From Margaritifera margaritifera (taxonomy: Eukaryota; Mollusca; Bivalvia; Unionida; Margaritiferidae): a DNA stretch of 64,000 bases. This document shows, in pieces, positions 27,289 to 42,200 of the stretch. Within the stretch, counting starts at the first letter, position 1; the number at the start of each line of letters is the position of its first letter. The notes beneath the pieces are model-generated. The model made no database searches and was not told where the DNA came from. It saw only the letters and a program-made list of their open reading frames with translations. The translations under genes and the position numbers were made by a program. The stretch covers positions 1,461,501 to 1,525,500 of the forward strand of contig JAQPZY010001347.1 of NCBI GenBank assembly GCA_029931535.1, read 5' to 3'.

Positions 27289-30200
27289 GTAAGTTACTCT
27301 AAATAATAATGCATTAAATGACAATTCATTATTATCACTTGCATCGAGCATTGTTTGTAATGAATTGTTTATCTTTATTTTCAAAACATTTTCAAACAAT
27401 TATGCAACTAAATAAAATATTATAGTGCTGAACTTATCAAATTCCAATAATAAGTCACATGATAATTCATGTTTTAAGAAAATAAAAGAGTTTGCTGTAA
27501 ATATTAGTATCTGCTATATATGTACAGTAAAAACTTTAATTCAAACCATGTTTATCTGGATTATTGGTTTATCTGAACCACATAATAAATCACCAGAATT
27601 TACATTTTCTATAACTCAAAGTTGTCCATTGAACTTTGTTTATTGGAACTTTTTTTACATGACACCAAGTATGAAACTCCTGTTACTTTTTTTCATGTCA
27701 CCAAAGTCGGAACCCCACTATGTCAGAACTTTTTCATTTCATACAAATTAGTCAGAACTTCTTTTATTGGAACTTTTTTCATGCCACCATAGTTGGAACT
27801 TCTGTTTATCGTGACATTTTTCATGTCATAAAAGGAGTTGGGACAAGCATGCTTCTAATGCACAGTGGTCCCATGCTATAAAGCCCCTCAGTATATTGCT
27901 GCTCCATGTATAAGATTGCTATGGTCATCGATCCCTTTAAATAAATAGTTCCCTATGTCAGTCAACCTTACTTAACACCTTCTTATCTCTTTATCTATGA
28001 CCAATTCAAGGGCTGCCAGCTGCAGCGTGGCATGAGTGATTGCACAGTATTACATACGACAGGTAAATATGTAGGAGCAAATATTGGCATAGTCCCACAA
28101 AGTGGACTAAAATGTAGAAAATATGTATTAACTTTGAGCTTTTATTTCTCCAGAAGTATTGATTGGATTTAGAGAAACTTTTAAAGTTAGCTTATTTTTA
28201 ATAACAGAAATAAGTCTGCAAAAGTTGACATTTTTTGTGTGATTAGTGAAGATTTTACAATGCAAATGAGGAGGGCAGACTTAGGGCTAATAGTGGAATT
28301 ATTAATTAGTCAAATTTTGTTTTATCATGGCCACTTAATTATTTCACCTTATTTGAATTCTAGGCTCATGAGAACACATTATAATGTGATTTCACTTCAG
28401 TGAATTCTCTATTTTTGTGTTTTTATGCACTGTCAGGGCACAGCCATGTTAGATCCCTCATATCGGGTTTTCGTACTTATAACATGGGTCACTTCTGTGA
28501 TTCCCATTAACAGTGTTATTTAGAGAATTTATTAGAATTGGGGTAGGAGGGTTGGTTGGTTGGTTTTTAATGGCAATTTCAATACATTATTGTCTATATC
28601 ATGCAGAGGAAATGGGCGCTAAGTACCTTTCCCAAGGATTCAACCAGGCAGCTTGCTTGGGTGGGTATTGAATCCATGCCCCTTGTCTATATCATGCAGA
28701 GGAAATGGGCGCTAAGTACCTTTCCCAAGGATTCAACCAGGCATCTTGCTTGGGTGGGTATTGAATCCATGCCCCTTGTCTATATCATGCAGAGGAAATG
28801 GGCGCTAAGCACCTTTCCCAAGGATTCAACCAGGCAGCTTGCTTGGGTGGGTATTGAATCCATGAGTCTGATGCTTTACCAGTTTAGTAACTGTGGTTGC
28901 TAATTGACAAGAAAGTATGGAGACACAGCTGGTGATCTTCAGTTTGATATAATAGCCGTTATATTTAAAAAAACAGTTGTAATCTGATGTTTTCCTCTGA
29001 TTACCAGGTTTACCAGTGACACTAACCTACTCGGGTCTATACCCTTTCCTGGTGACTTTTCTGTTTGGGGCAGTTATCCAGGTAAGACTCTTTTATTTGT
29101 TGCTCCATTCACTAACTTTTAGAGCTTTTCTACTGTAAATTTTTTTCTTGTGGTGTGACAAATAATTATAATAATCGTAGTTTGGTAGGAAAAGCCAAAC
29201 AACCAGGTATTTGGTTATGATTTACAGTTTTTCTTTGGAAAAGTATGTTTTTACGCCTTTAATTTTAATTTGTTCACTTCTTTGCAACCCAACATGTTTG
29301 TTAGATCAATGATAGACCATTTCAGACACATACTCATTTTTGGTCATTGATCACCAGCATCAACTATTCAGAGTTTTTGTAAGATAACCTGGTGACAATA
29401 ATAATTCCATGAATTCAGGGATAAACAGCAACATTTTTGAGAATGTAAAAAGGGCATTTTCCATGAAAAATATAGAAAATATTTTCAACTGTTTACAATT
29501 AATGTATGATCAATTCATAAGATTGACCAATCATTGACATTTAAATTTCAGCTAATTCCCAACACTGATATTTTTTATATTGATCTTATAGCAAGTTTTA
29601 AGAACTTATACTCTTATCCGCCCGGAGTTGGTTGTGAGGTGATCTTTTATGCAGAGGAAAGTGGCGTACTTTGATTAAATTTACTACTAAACCACCAGCC
29701 TCACCACTTAACCAATACTCCTACACTGTAATAGCTCAAGGTTGATGAATTAAATGGCAGAATATTTTACATGAGCAACTTCCATGGTTTTTTATCGTAC
29801 ATCCCCTATCCACACACCCCGACCTTGACCAAAGGGTCCTAACCCAAAACCTGTTACATTATGATGGGTCCACATGATATGACTGCATGTTTAAATTTTG
29901 GTCAGCATATATTAAAAAATGTTACTGTAACTGCGCTTTTTGTATATTTGACCTTTGACCCCTCACAGGAATCACAGGGGATAGGTTCAAAAACTATAAC
30001 ACTCTCACAGATAATTATTACATGGGCAACCAATGTACCAAGTCTGGTAAATTTCGATCCAGTGGTTTGAGAGATGTGGTTATGGACTCAGTATTGCAAT
30101 ATCCCCTGCTAGAGTGTGGGGATAACAAAATAGATTGCCATCAACATTGCTGGGGTAACACTTTTGCATACATGCAGAAACTGAAGATCAAATCCCAGAC

Positions 30201-33200
30201 TACAGAGATGCAAAGTGAATGTGTTATCACTGCAGTATCCTAACTGGTGTTATCCACCTTGACTTTTCAAAAGAATACATGTAGGATACCTCCTGTCATT
30301 GTATATATACCTTTTTGAGTAAAGGTTAACAGAAAATAATCGATCAGTTTGACCATTCAGTTGAATATTTATTAGGGTCAACTTCAGTATGTAAATTGGT
30401 ACACCGTATTACATTCATGATCTTGTATGTACAGCATGGCAGAATTGTCTCATTCTCTTTAATCATGCACAATGCACACAGAAACACCACTATACACAGT
30501 ACCTATTTACTTGATGGACTGGGCCCTAATAAATATTTTAATGAAAGATCAAACTGACAGGTCATGTAATTTGTTGGTTGAGCTACAATGTAATCCAACT
30601 TTTTCAGTTAAAGATCATTAGGGCTTTACATTATTTCATATGATTTAGAATGTGTAATGTTGATGAGAACAAAATTTTGATTCATTGTCTTGGAGAGTGA
30701 CTGTGAGGACAGGGATGGTGAGGTGGGGTGTCAGTGACTGAGAAATGCTGCTTTTGCAGAAGATTTTTAATTAAAAAAATATGCTAATAATATTCTTTTT
30801 ATGAACATTGATACCAATGAAAATATCCTCATAGTGAAACCTGTCCATGAAGGACACTCAGCAATCACATAATTTTGTCCTTATGAGCAGGTGTCATTTT
30901 ATTCCTATGCTTTAGTGGGGGATATTGTGATACTCTCCAACTGTACGTCCATCCATCCATCCATCTGTCTGTTAGCAGATTTCCTAAACTGCTAGGTGTC
31001 AATTCACAAAACTTTGTAGTTGTGTTGCTCTTGGGGTAACCATATGCAAGAAAGGTGTAATTCTTGGCTTCCTCCCCTAGGCTCTCTGGGAAGGGATCAG
31101 AGGTGTTTAAATATTTTAATTAAACAGACATTTTCAAATAATTACTGCCCAAACTTTATTTATACAGTCATAGCAGGATGCATAATATATTTGATGGATT
31201 TTGTATTATGACCCCTATGTCACTGTTTGGTGTCTGGGAGTAGGGGCGAACGGGGGGGGGGGGGTAGTAGGAATATGCAGTAATACAATAAAAAGCAAAG
31301 AGTGGGGGGTGCAGTGGTAATGGCAGTTCTAGTTTATATTGAAATTAATTGTATATGCAAAACAGAATATGTAGCTCATAAACATTGTCCTTTATCAGCA
31401 GGCATCCTTCTTAATGAGGGGTCTGACATGACATATTTCACTGTATCAAGGTTGTACAAGTATCTTCTATCATGGATATTTTTTGCAGGCTTTAACAGTT
31501 GTGTTTTTCACAGACCTTCTGCAAAGGGCTTATGCTGTTCAACTCCAAGGCCAAGAAGTAAGTACATAACTGTTTTGTGTCAATTTCCTGAGTGCGTTTG
31601 CAGTCAGATGTTAATAATGTCACATAATCAGAGTTGTCATTATTTCTTTTCATTTTCATTTTGAAAAATGTTGCTTTATGAGTTGACATCATTCACCAAC
31701 TCTCAGAAATTAATATATTTATAGTGATAACAATGTTAGAAAATGGATACATAATGAAAAAATATTTACAAATAAATAAACATTTTGTAATAAATAGACA
31801 TGATAATGGATTGAGAAACTAATGAAAAATCATAGCTAGTTTATGTTGTTAAAAATCTGTATGAATTGAAAGCATTATTGTTATGCATGATGTTTATATA
31901 ATATTATAAATAATTTAGGAAATTATAAATGTTTCTTGACTTTAATATTTGCTTAAACCTTAATGTTAAGTATATTGTTCATATGTTTAGTTATTATCCT
32001 TGAATTAGGTTGTTTACTTAGTATTTGAGTTCAAGGACGGTTTTGGTAAACAAGTTGTTGATACAATTTGAGGTCAAGGTTGATTTTTTTTTACAGATAA
32101 AACTAGAATTTCCCTTAGAGTTGTATGTTAAGAGTCACATACACCATAATTTCTAGAACATTCTGTCATGTGACCTATCTCTATATATACCATGTTTAGT
32201 GGACAGTTTTTCAGTTTCAACCTTAACATCAGTCTTTAAAGAGCCATTACAGTTGTGAAAAATCATTCGAAATTCAGAGAGAGGAATTATTTAAAATATT
32301 CATTGAATTATAAAAGTGCTCTTAGACTTTTGGATTTTGGATTTTTAACCAATGATTTTGGGATTTATGTGAACTTGTTCAAAGATATTCTGTAGTACTA
32401 CAGTTAGGCACATCAGCAAATTAAAGACTATTGGCACATCAGGACATCAAAGACTATTGGCACATCAACACATTCAAGGATACGGTTATTCATTCAGAAC
32501 ATTGTGATTAGGACACTTAGGATTATTGGATTATTTGGATTTTAATTCACATTACCATAGGTGTGTTTTGAATTTTCACTTTAATTCTCAAGAAATAAAT
32601 TGCTTGTTGATATTAACTAGATTTGTTGGTTTCACTTTCTTTCTGTTACATTTTTCTTAGACCATAGAGTCATAACATTATAAAGATCCATTTTAAGAGA
32701 TTCTGTCATGGCTCTTTGGCAGGGACAATTGTATTTAAATTAGGTCTTTTAAGAAATTGGACAAAAATGGTAATGTTTTCATATAAAACAGTTTTGTATA
32801 TAAAGAGGATGATAGCCATGCAGCCACAACCTCAACAGTAGAGTGGTCCATTGCTATAACAAACCCCAGTCTAGCAGATAATAATTGTAACAGCACTAAA
32901 GACACTATATACAGTGGAATCTGTAATTTAGCCATAAAAGGGGACAAAAAATATTTGTTGATCCACTTGTCACAGACAAGTGACTTTTAAAAAATAACTT
33001 GTCCTGCAGAATTTATCACTTGTCCATGGGTATTAGTAATACAGCATATACATACAGTTAATATTTTGTGATTTACTTTGTTTTCATTCAAATGCTTTTG
33101 TTTCACACAACAAGATTATTAATTTACTGAAATATTCAATCCCAATTTTTTGCAGTAAATAAAAACATTTAGAAGCTTTTTTAAAAGTAAATAATAAATC

Positions 33201-36200
33201 AGTATAAAAAAGTATTTAATATCTTATAAAAAAGTTGATTAAATACCATGTATAAACCTAATCTTTTCTATAGCACGTATAAACCTAATTTTTTCTAAGC
33301 AATATGTGTAAACCTAATCTTTTCTATAGCATTTATAAACCTAAACTTTCTATAGCATGTATAAACCTAATTTTTCTATAGCATGTATAAACCTAATTTT
33401 TTTCTATAGCATGTATAACCTAATCTTTTCTATAGCATGTATAAACCTATTTTTTCTATGGCATGTATAAACCTAATTTTTTCTATAGCATGTATAAACC
33501 TAATTTTTTTCTATAGCATGTATAACCTAATTTTTTCTATAGCATGTATAACCTAATCTTTTCTATAGCATGTATAAACCTAATTTTTTCTATAGCATGT
33601 ATAAACCTAATCTTTTCTGTAGCATATATAAACCTATCTTTTCTATAGCATGTATAAACCTAATCTTTTCTATAGCACATATAAACCTAATTTTTTCTAA
33701 GCAATATGTGTAAACCTAATCTTTTCTATAGCATGTATAAACCTAATCTTTTCTATAGCATGTATAAACCTAATCTTTTCTATAGCATGTATAAACCTAA
33801 TTTTTCTATAGTATGTATAAACCTAATTTTTTCTATAGCATGTATAAACCTAATTTTTTCTATAGCATGTATAAACCTAATTTTTTCTATAGCATCTATA
33901 ACCTAATCTTTTCTATATCATGTATAAACCTATTTTTTCTATAGCATGTATAAACCTAATTTTTTCTATAGCATGTATAACCTAATTTTTTCTATAGCAT
34001 GTATAACCTAATCTTTTCTATAGCATGTATAAACCTAATCTTTTCTATAGCATGTATAAACCTAATTTTTTCTAAGCAATATGTGAGCTGAATGCATGTC
34101 ACTTGTGAATTGAATACATATTACTTGTTAATCGAATACATCTTACTTGTGAACTGAATACATCTTACTTGTGAACTGAATACATATTACTTGTGAACTG
34201 AAAACATGTCACTTGTGAATTGAATACATATTACTTGTGAACTGAATACATATTACTTGTGAACTGAATACATGTCACATGTGAACTGAATACATGTCAC
34301 ATGTGAACTGAATACATGTCACATGTGAACTGAATACATGTCACTTGTGAACTGAATACATATTACTTGTGAACTGAAAACATGTCACTTGTGAATTGAA
34401 TACATATTTCTTGTGAACTGAATACATATTACTTGTGAACTGAATACATGTCACTTGTGAACTGAATACATATTACTTGTGAACTGAATACATACTACTT
34501 GTGAATTGAATACATATTGTGAACTGAATACATGTCACTTGTGAACTGAATACATGTTACTTGTGAACTGAATACATGTCACTTGTGAACTGAATATGTT
34601 ACTTGTAAACTGAATACTTATTACTTGTGAACTGAATACATGTCATTTGGGAACCGAATACATATTGTGAACTGAATACATGTCATTTATGAACTGAATA
34701 CATATAGCTTGTGAACTGAATGCATATTACTTGTTGACTGAATGCATATTACTTGTGAACTGATACATGTCACTCATAAAAGCTAGATATGATATTTTTG
34801 ATTGCTATACATTTACAAGAAAAATGGACAATGAATGCATCTTTCGATTCATGACCAAAAACATTTTCTAATAAATTTCCATACTAGTCAAGGCCTTCTA
34901 ATTTGCATCTGTATAAACTCTTGTAAATGATTTGCTAATTTCAGCACAAACAGCTAAGTGTCAGCAGTCAGCGTGCAACACTGGCTAGGTCCTGTACACA
35001 TGTTGCCAATATCTTAGTGTACTGGTGGCAGTAGATTGGCCTCCTGGTGACTTCTATTGAAACTACTCACATTTACTTAAGTAATATACAGTAGGACCCC
35101 GCTATAGTCCAACCTAAACAAAACCAAGTGATTTAGCTGAAGAAAATGATGCATGCACCAAAAAAATGGGGGGGGGGGGTAAATTTTGGGCTCAAATCAA
35201 TGTGCTTCATTGGCACAGTTACCATCTTAAATCAATGCATATTAAAGGAGAAATACACATGCAGTGAAAACAGAGATTGCACTTATAATATTTTACTTTA
35301 TTCAGAGAACCATTCATTGGTACATTTATATGTACATGTCTATTGTATAGCAGGAATAGTTAAAGGATCAACACATGTACTTACCAACCGATCTCATGAC
35401 ATGCGTAGGAGTGAGTCCATAATAATTCCATTGAAAATATGCACACAGAAGTATAATATCATTGTCGGATAAAGTTCTGAAATCCTTCTGAATCGTCTAG
35501 TCATTGTAAATCGTCGTCGTCTAGTCATCGTAAATCACGTCCGACTCCGATTCCTCAGCCAAACCACGTGCGCGCGTTGTCGGCTTTCGTTTTTTTGATG
35601 TTTTACAAATCATTGCCGCATGGTTTGAACAACATTTAGCTTTGAGATTGACTTTGATGATTGTCAATGACTTAAATGAATTGATTTATAAATTCAGGTG
35701 CGAATCTTTTATCAACCACCGCATTGTTTGGTGCTTGGCTGTGTATGCAGTTGAATGAGCAAACATATGTCGGCTATTATTTGAGCAACGATTGTACACA
35801 GAATGTATTGAAGACAAACACAAAGAAGACTTAATGACTTTATTGCTCATATACCAGTAATAATAAGATTAACACTTATCAGCTTTAAAATGAGCTGACA
35901 TCTTAAAAAAAAAAACTAAGATCAAAGTGCAGTGATTGACTACTGACACATTTGAAATGAACATTCACAAATAGAAATGTTCAGCATCTTTATTCATATA
36001 AAGAAAGATGCAATCATAAGGCACTTTTTCTTCAAGAGTACAATACAGCTTGCCAAATTATTAAATCAAACTCTTGTTTATTTTGGCACAAAACTTTGCA
36101 GTAGTTCAAGAAATTGGCGAAATTATTGTAAAATTTCGGTAGCCACGCCACGATCGTATTATATTCGAATTCATACGCGATCTCTTCCCCAAAATGATAA

Positions 36201-39200
36201 TTAATGTTTTACACATTATTTTTCGTAAAAATAGATGCAATTTTGGGAGCCATGCCACGATCATGTTATATCCGAATTTGTGCTATAACAAAGCGTGCTA
36301 TAGCGGGGTCCTACGGTCGTTGTGAAATCAACTAGTTTATCTTAGAGAGATTATTTCACATTTTAGCTATGAATCAGTCATAAATCTGCAGTTGTCCTAC
36401 TTTTTCACATTGACAAAGAATTTTACTTGTTCCAGACAAGCATCTTAGAAATTTTCACTAGCATGACCATGTTAGGGTATGAGATTTACTTGGCCTTGCA
36501 GGTAGGGCAGTGAGCTGGAATACTAGTTATGTCTATCACAAAAAGACAAAAATATTATGGCTATAATTAGCAGAGATCTGAAACATTTAGGGTTGGATTA
36601 GGCAGACTCCACAGTATATGGAGCACAAACCATTACTTATAGCAAGTGTCTTTTGCCTTTTCAGGAAGAAATGATTCCACTGGCTGACACAAATGATATG
36701 CTTGTGGATGAAGGTTGTGATGAACTGGAAGAGGAAAGAGATACAAGTGGTAAAGGATTATTTCAGTTTTAAGTTCACTATAATATATAAATACAGTGTT
36801 CCCTCACTTTAATAAACAATATTTGTGTGGAAATCTTCATCAGAGTTTAATTTGTTTGGAAAGCTTCATCAAAGTTTAATTTGTTTGGAAGTCTTCATTG
36901 AAGTTGATTTCAACTCATTTTACAAATAGCATGATTAGACCAGCAGCTTGACAGGAAAATAAATTGTATTTCACAAGAGTTACAAGCCAGTGATTTATTT
37001 TGCATGATTTTATATAATAATGTAGTAACAGAGACCATCCTAGACTCTCAAAATAGGGAGACATCACTTCTCTGTCAAGGCAGAACAGGGATGTGTGAGA
37101 GACCATCCCAGGCTCCCAAAATAGGAGACATTGCTTCTTCATCAAGGTAGAAGAGGGAGATGTATGAGACCATTATAGGCTCCCAAAATAGGGAGACATC
37201 ACTCTCCATCAAGGGAGAACGAGATGTGAGAGACCATCCTAGGCTTCCAAAAAAGGGAGATATCACTTATTCCTCAAAGCAGTACAAGGAGATGTGAGAA
37301 TCCATCCTAGGCTGCAAAAATAGGGAGATGTCACTTCTCCCTCAAGGCAGAACAAGGAGATATGAGAGACCATCAGTAAGATCTTATGAATTTTGATCAG
37401 GTTACCAAAGCGATGTATTTTAGTTTTTAATAATAATAATAATAATAATAGTATTAAAAATAGAAGTAGCTATAAACAGGCCAGGGTTTATGGTACCTCA
37501 GAATAGAAAGGACATTATTGAACACATGAACTGAATACATGTTACTTGTAAAAGAGATATTGTATTTTTGATTTGTACAATAAATGTATCTGTTGATTCA
37601 TGACCCCAAAAACTGTATAATAAATTTCCTGAAATAAAATATCAGTGTTTCAGTTTGCAAAAAGACTGAATTTTTACAACCTGTTATGGAAACCTGTTTA
37701 GCCTAGAGAAGCGAGTTGCTGAATAAAAGAAAAATTTATTTTCATTTCATCGAATAAAGCATTCCTTAGAATGCATGCATGCCATATTGCAGTAAATCTC
37801 CATGATGTTGTATTGTGTCAGTGTCTGCTGCATGTACATGATGTAACACAATGTAAGTCGCCTGTGCTCTGTAGACTTGTCTCAGCTGTTGGATTGCCAT
37901 CTATTTAATGAGCCAAATTTGAGTTAGACATGTGTGGAAGTTGTATGTGATATTTGTACATAAAATAGCACATGTTACCAGCCAAAATTCAACTAATTCT
38001 CAGCTGCTATTGCAAAAGTAAGCTTAAGTTTTATTGATACACAATTCAAAGTTAAAAACTTTTTCATGCGGTTTTACTGCAGTTTTCTTGTTCATGTTAA
38101 GTTTATGACTAAAAATATAAATTGTTACTGGATATTATTGGATATTTTTGGCACAGAATTTAGTCTCAAAACTGTACTTTGTTCTTACTTAACATTTAAT
38201 AATTGTAATCATCTAATTCCAATTTTAAAAATGGATAAATGTTAATCACACATTTATGTACTGATTTATGACATATCTTTTGGGGACACATATTATTAAT
38301 AGTGCAGCTTTAAAGATGCAGTACACATCAGCTCAGAAAGCTCTTCTTATATACCTGTTTTAAAGTCTAGTCTGAATAAAATTCGGTGCTGTAAAGAAAA
38401 GTGCATAATAGTTGCACAAAAAACAATCTACCTGGTATTCTTCAACATAAAAAGCAAATGAACCTTAATTGGATGATGAAATGGGTGAGAAAGCATTGGG
38501 TCATATTCTAACTAGGTCTTTATCTCTGGATGTATTTGTTGCTGTAACTCTGGATGTATTTGTTGCTGTAGTGCACAGACAACTCTGTATGTATTTGTTG
38601 CTGTAGCACACAGACAACTCTGGATGTATTTGTTGCTGTAGTGCACAGACAACTCCGGATGTATTTGTTGCTGTAGTGCACAGACAACTCTGGATGTATT
38701 TGTTGCTGAAGTGCACAGACAACTCTGGATGTATTTGTTGCTGAAGTGCACAGACAACTCTGGATGTATTTGTTGCTATAGTGCACAGACAACTCTGGAT
38801 GTATTTGTTGCTGTAGTGCACAGACAACTCTGGATGTATTTGTTGCTGTAGTGCACAGACAGCTCCGGATGTATTTGTTGCTGTAGTGCACAGACAACTC
38901 TGGATGTATTTGTTGCTATAATGCACAGACAGCTCTGGATGTATTTGTTGCTGTAATGCACAGACAACTCTGGATGTATTTGTTGCTGTAATGCACAGAC
39001 AACTCTGGATGTATTTGTTGCTGAAGTGCACAGACAACTCTGGATGTATTTGTTGCTGTAATGCACAGACAGCTCTGGATGTATTTGTTGCTGTAGTGCA
39101 CAGACAGCTCCGGATGTATTTGTTGCTGTAGTGCACAGACAACTCGGGATGTATTTGTTGCTGTAATGCACAGACAGCTCTGGATGTATTTGTTGCTGTA

Positions 39201-42200
39201 ATGCACAGACAACTCTAGATGTATTTGTTGCTGTAATGCACAGACAACTCTGGATGTATTTGTTGCTGTAATGCACAGACAACTCTGGATGTATTTGTTG
39301 CTGTAATGCACAGACAACTCTGGATGTATTTGTTGCTGTAATGCACAGACAACTCTAGATGTATTTGTTGCTGTAATGCACAGACAACTAATTCATTTCC
39401 CATGGACCATACTGTAATGCAAAATTACTACACTTCGTGACAAGACTGGCAAAACATGCTTACATCCACTGCACGATATACCCAAAAGTAAACTTTTAAA
39501 ACTATGAAAATAATGTCCTGTGCGACTCGTTTCTGAGAAAAAATACCTTGTATGTGCCCGCCATCAAAATACAGCTTGCAGACAGTGATAAAATAAAAAT
39601 GGTATTAGTGTTAAGCCTACTGTTGCTTACAATTCACCCATATGTAGGTTTCTTCACATTTGAAATAGAGGTAATTATATTCAGCCACTTACTGACCTTC
39701 ATTCTCTTAATAAGGGTATTTAATATTCCACTACACATAGGCTGGTTCCATTGCTCACAGAATCAGGGTTGAACTGGCCTGCCAGGATACTGGGAGATTT
39801 CTTGGGGAACCCTGGGGTCTGGAGGCAGTTGAACTCTGCAGGTGTATGTGACTAACTATTAATTGTTAATCAAGCCTAGAATTTAACATAAAAATTTCCT
39901 TGTAGTCAGAAGGACTAGTACCTTGAAAAATTTACTAGTCCTGCTAAATCTTCACTAGTCCTGCAGTGAGACTGGATTTTGTCTCTCTGTCCGTTTTCAC
40001 AAACTTTGTACACTAGGTACAACATATAATATTATCTCCTCATGCTTTTTCCTATCATAAGCATTATTTTTTAATTTGATGTAATTCTAATTCAACTTTT
40101 GCTTTTTCCAGTGGCTTAAAACCTTCTAAAAAATGCCACATTTTTCCTATTTCTAAAGCACTACAGCCTCATTTTGAAAAGTGGGAATTAGTCTTGTTTT
40201 GAAAAACGAGAAGTCAAATCCCAATTGTTTTATCCCTTTAATGCACAATTGATCTTGGTGATTTATACTGCTAGCTCTGAGAGAACTTGGACATTATCCG
40301 ATCATTCAGATTTTCAAAAATTACCTACTATAGTGTAAATGAATGCAGACTTGTGATAACTGAAACTTTAATAGCCATTGGCATATTGAAATTATGAAAA
40401 CTACTAGTCTGACAGGGAAATTTTCTAGCCTTGGGCTAGCGGACTACTGCTAATTTCAAGCCCTGTTAACAATACATGGCTGTCTTTTCCCACAATCCTC
40501 TTGACACATTGGGTCTCAGAATAAAACACGAATAGTAGATTGTAATCTAATCAGTTGAATCATTTGCTTTTTAAGCCATTCTACCAAATAAAATGGGGAA
40601 ATCAAGTAAAGCTTTGTAAGCCACTCTGCCACATAACATGGGCCAAATCAAGTGAAGCTTTGTATACCATTGTTCCAAATAAAATGGGAAAATCAAGTTA
40701 AGCTTTGTAAGCCATTCTGCCACATAACATGGGCCAAATCAAGTAAAGCTTTGTAAATCACTCTGCCACATAACATGGGGCAAATCAAGTCAAGTTTTGT
40801 AAGTCACTCTGCCATATTAAATGGGGTAAATCAAGTAAAGCTTTGTAAATCACTCCGCCACATAAAATGGGGCAAATCAAATAAAGCTTTGTAAGCCACT
40901 TTTCCACATAAAATGGGGCAAATCAAGTAAAGTTTTGTATGCCATTTTTCCATGTAAAATGGGGCAAATCAGGTAAAGCTTTGTATACCATTGTTCCAAA
41001 TAAAATGGGGCAAAGCAAGTAAAGCTTTGTAAGCCACTCTGCTACATTACATGGGCCAAATCAAGTAAAGCTTTGTAAATCACTCTGCCACATAACATGG
41101 GGCAATCAAGTCAAGTTTTGTAAGTCACTCTGCCATATAAAATGGGGGTAAATCAAGTAAAGCTGTGTAAATCACTCTGCCACATAAAATGGGGCAAATC
41201 AAGTAAAGCTTTGTAAGCCACTTTTCCAGATAAAATGCAGCAAATCAAGTAAAGTTTTGTATGCCATTTTTCCATATAAAATGGGGCAAATCAAGTAAAG
41301 CTTTGTATACCATTGTTCCAAATAAAATGGGGCAAAGCAAGTAAAGCTTTGTAAGCCACTCTGCCACATAACATGGGCCAAATCAAGTAAAGCTTTGTAA
41401 ATCACTCTGCCACATAACATGGGGCAATCAAGTCAAGTTTTGTAAGTCACTCTGCCATATAAAATGGGGGTAAATCAAGTAAAGCTGTGTAAATCACTCT
41501 GCCACATAAAATGGGGCAAATCAAGTAAAGCTTTGTAAGCCACTTTTCACAATAAATGCAGCAAATCAAGTAAAGTTTTGTATGCCATTTTTCCATATAA
41601 AATGGGGCAAATCAAGTAAAGCTTTGTATACCATTGTTCCAAATAAAATGGGGCAAAGCAAGTAAAGCTTTGTAAGCCACTCTGCCACATAACATGGGCC
41701 AAATCAAGTAAAGCTTTGTAAATCACTCTGCCACATAACATGGGGCAATCAAGTCAAGTTTTGTAAGTCACTCTGCCATATAAAATGGGGGTAAATCAAG
41801 TAAAGCTGTGTAAATCACTCTGCCACATAAAATGGGGCAAATCAAGTAAAGCTTTGTAAGCCACTTTTCCAGATAAAATGCAGCAAATCAAGTAAAGTTT
41901 TGTATGCCATTTTTCCATATAAAATGGGGCAAATCAAGTAAAGCTTTGTATACCATTGTTCCAAATAAAATGGGGCAAAGCAAGTAAAGCTTTGTAAGCC
42001 ACTCTGCCACATAAAACGTGGGCAAAATCAAGTAAAGCTTTGTAAATCACTCTGCCAAATAACATGGGGCAAATCAAGTAAAGTTTTTTAAGTCACTCTG
42101 CCATATAAAATGGGGTAAATCAAGCAAAGCTGTGTAAATCACTCTGCCACATAAAATGGGGCAAATCAAGTAAAGCTTTGTAAGCCACTTTTCCACATAA

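Noticed and set aside
28601..28903. 100-codon frame with three 31-residue repeats
   Set aside because: It arises because the 93-bp unit is a multiple of three; it lies in a permease intron without codon-like variation.
31302..31664. 120-codon plus frame over exon C
   Set aside because: It overlaps the exon in a different frame; the in-phase spliced reading is ALTVVFFTDLLQ.
38501..39403. Several overlapping minus-strand frames of up to 213 codons
   Set aside because: All are the 35-bp array read in different frames; no evidence of a gene start, splice pattern or domain.
41199..41741. Minus-strand frames of 64-73 codons
   Set aside because: Translations of the 46-bp higher-order array.
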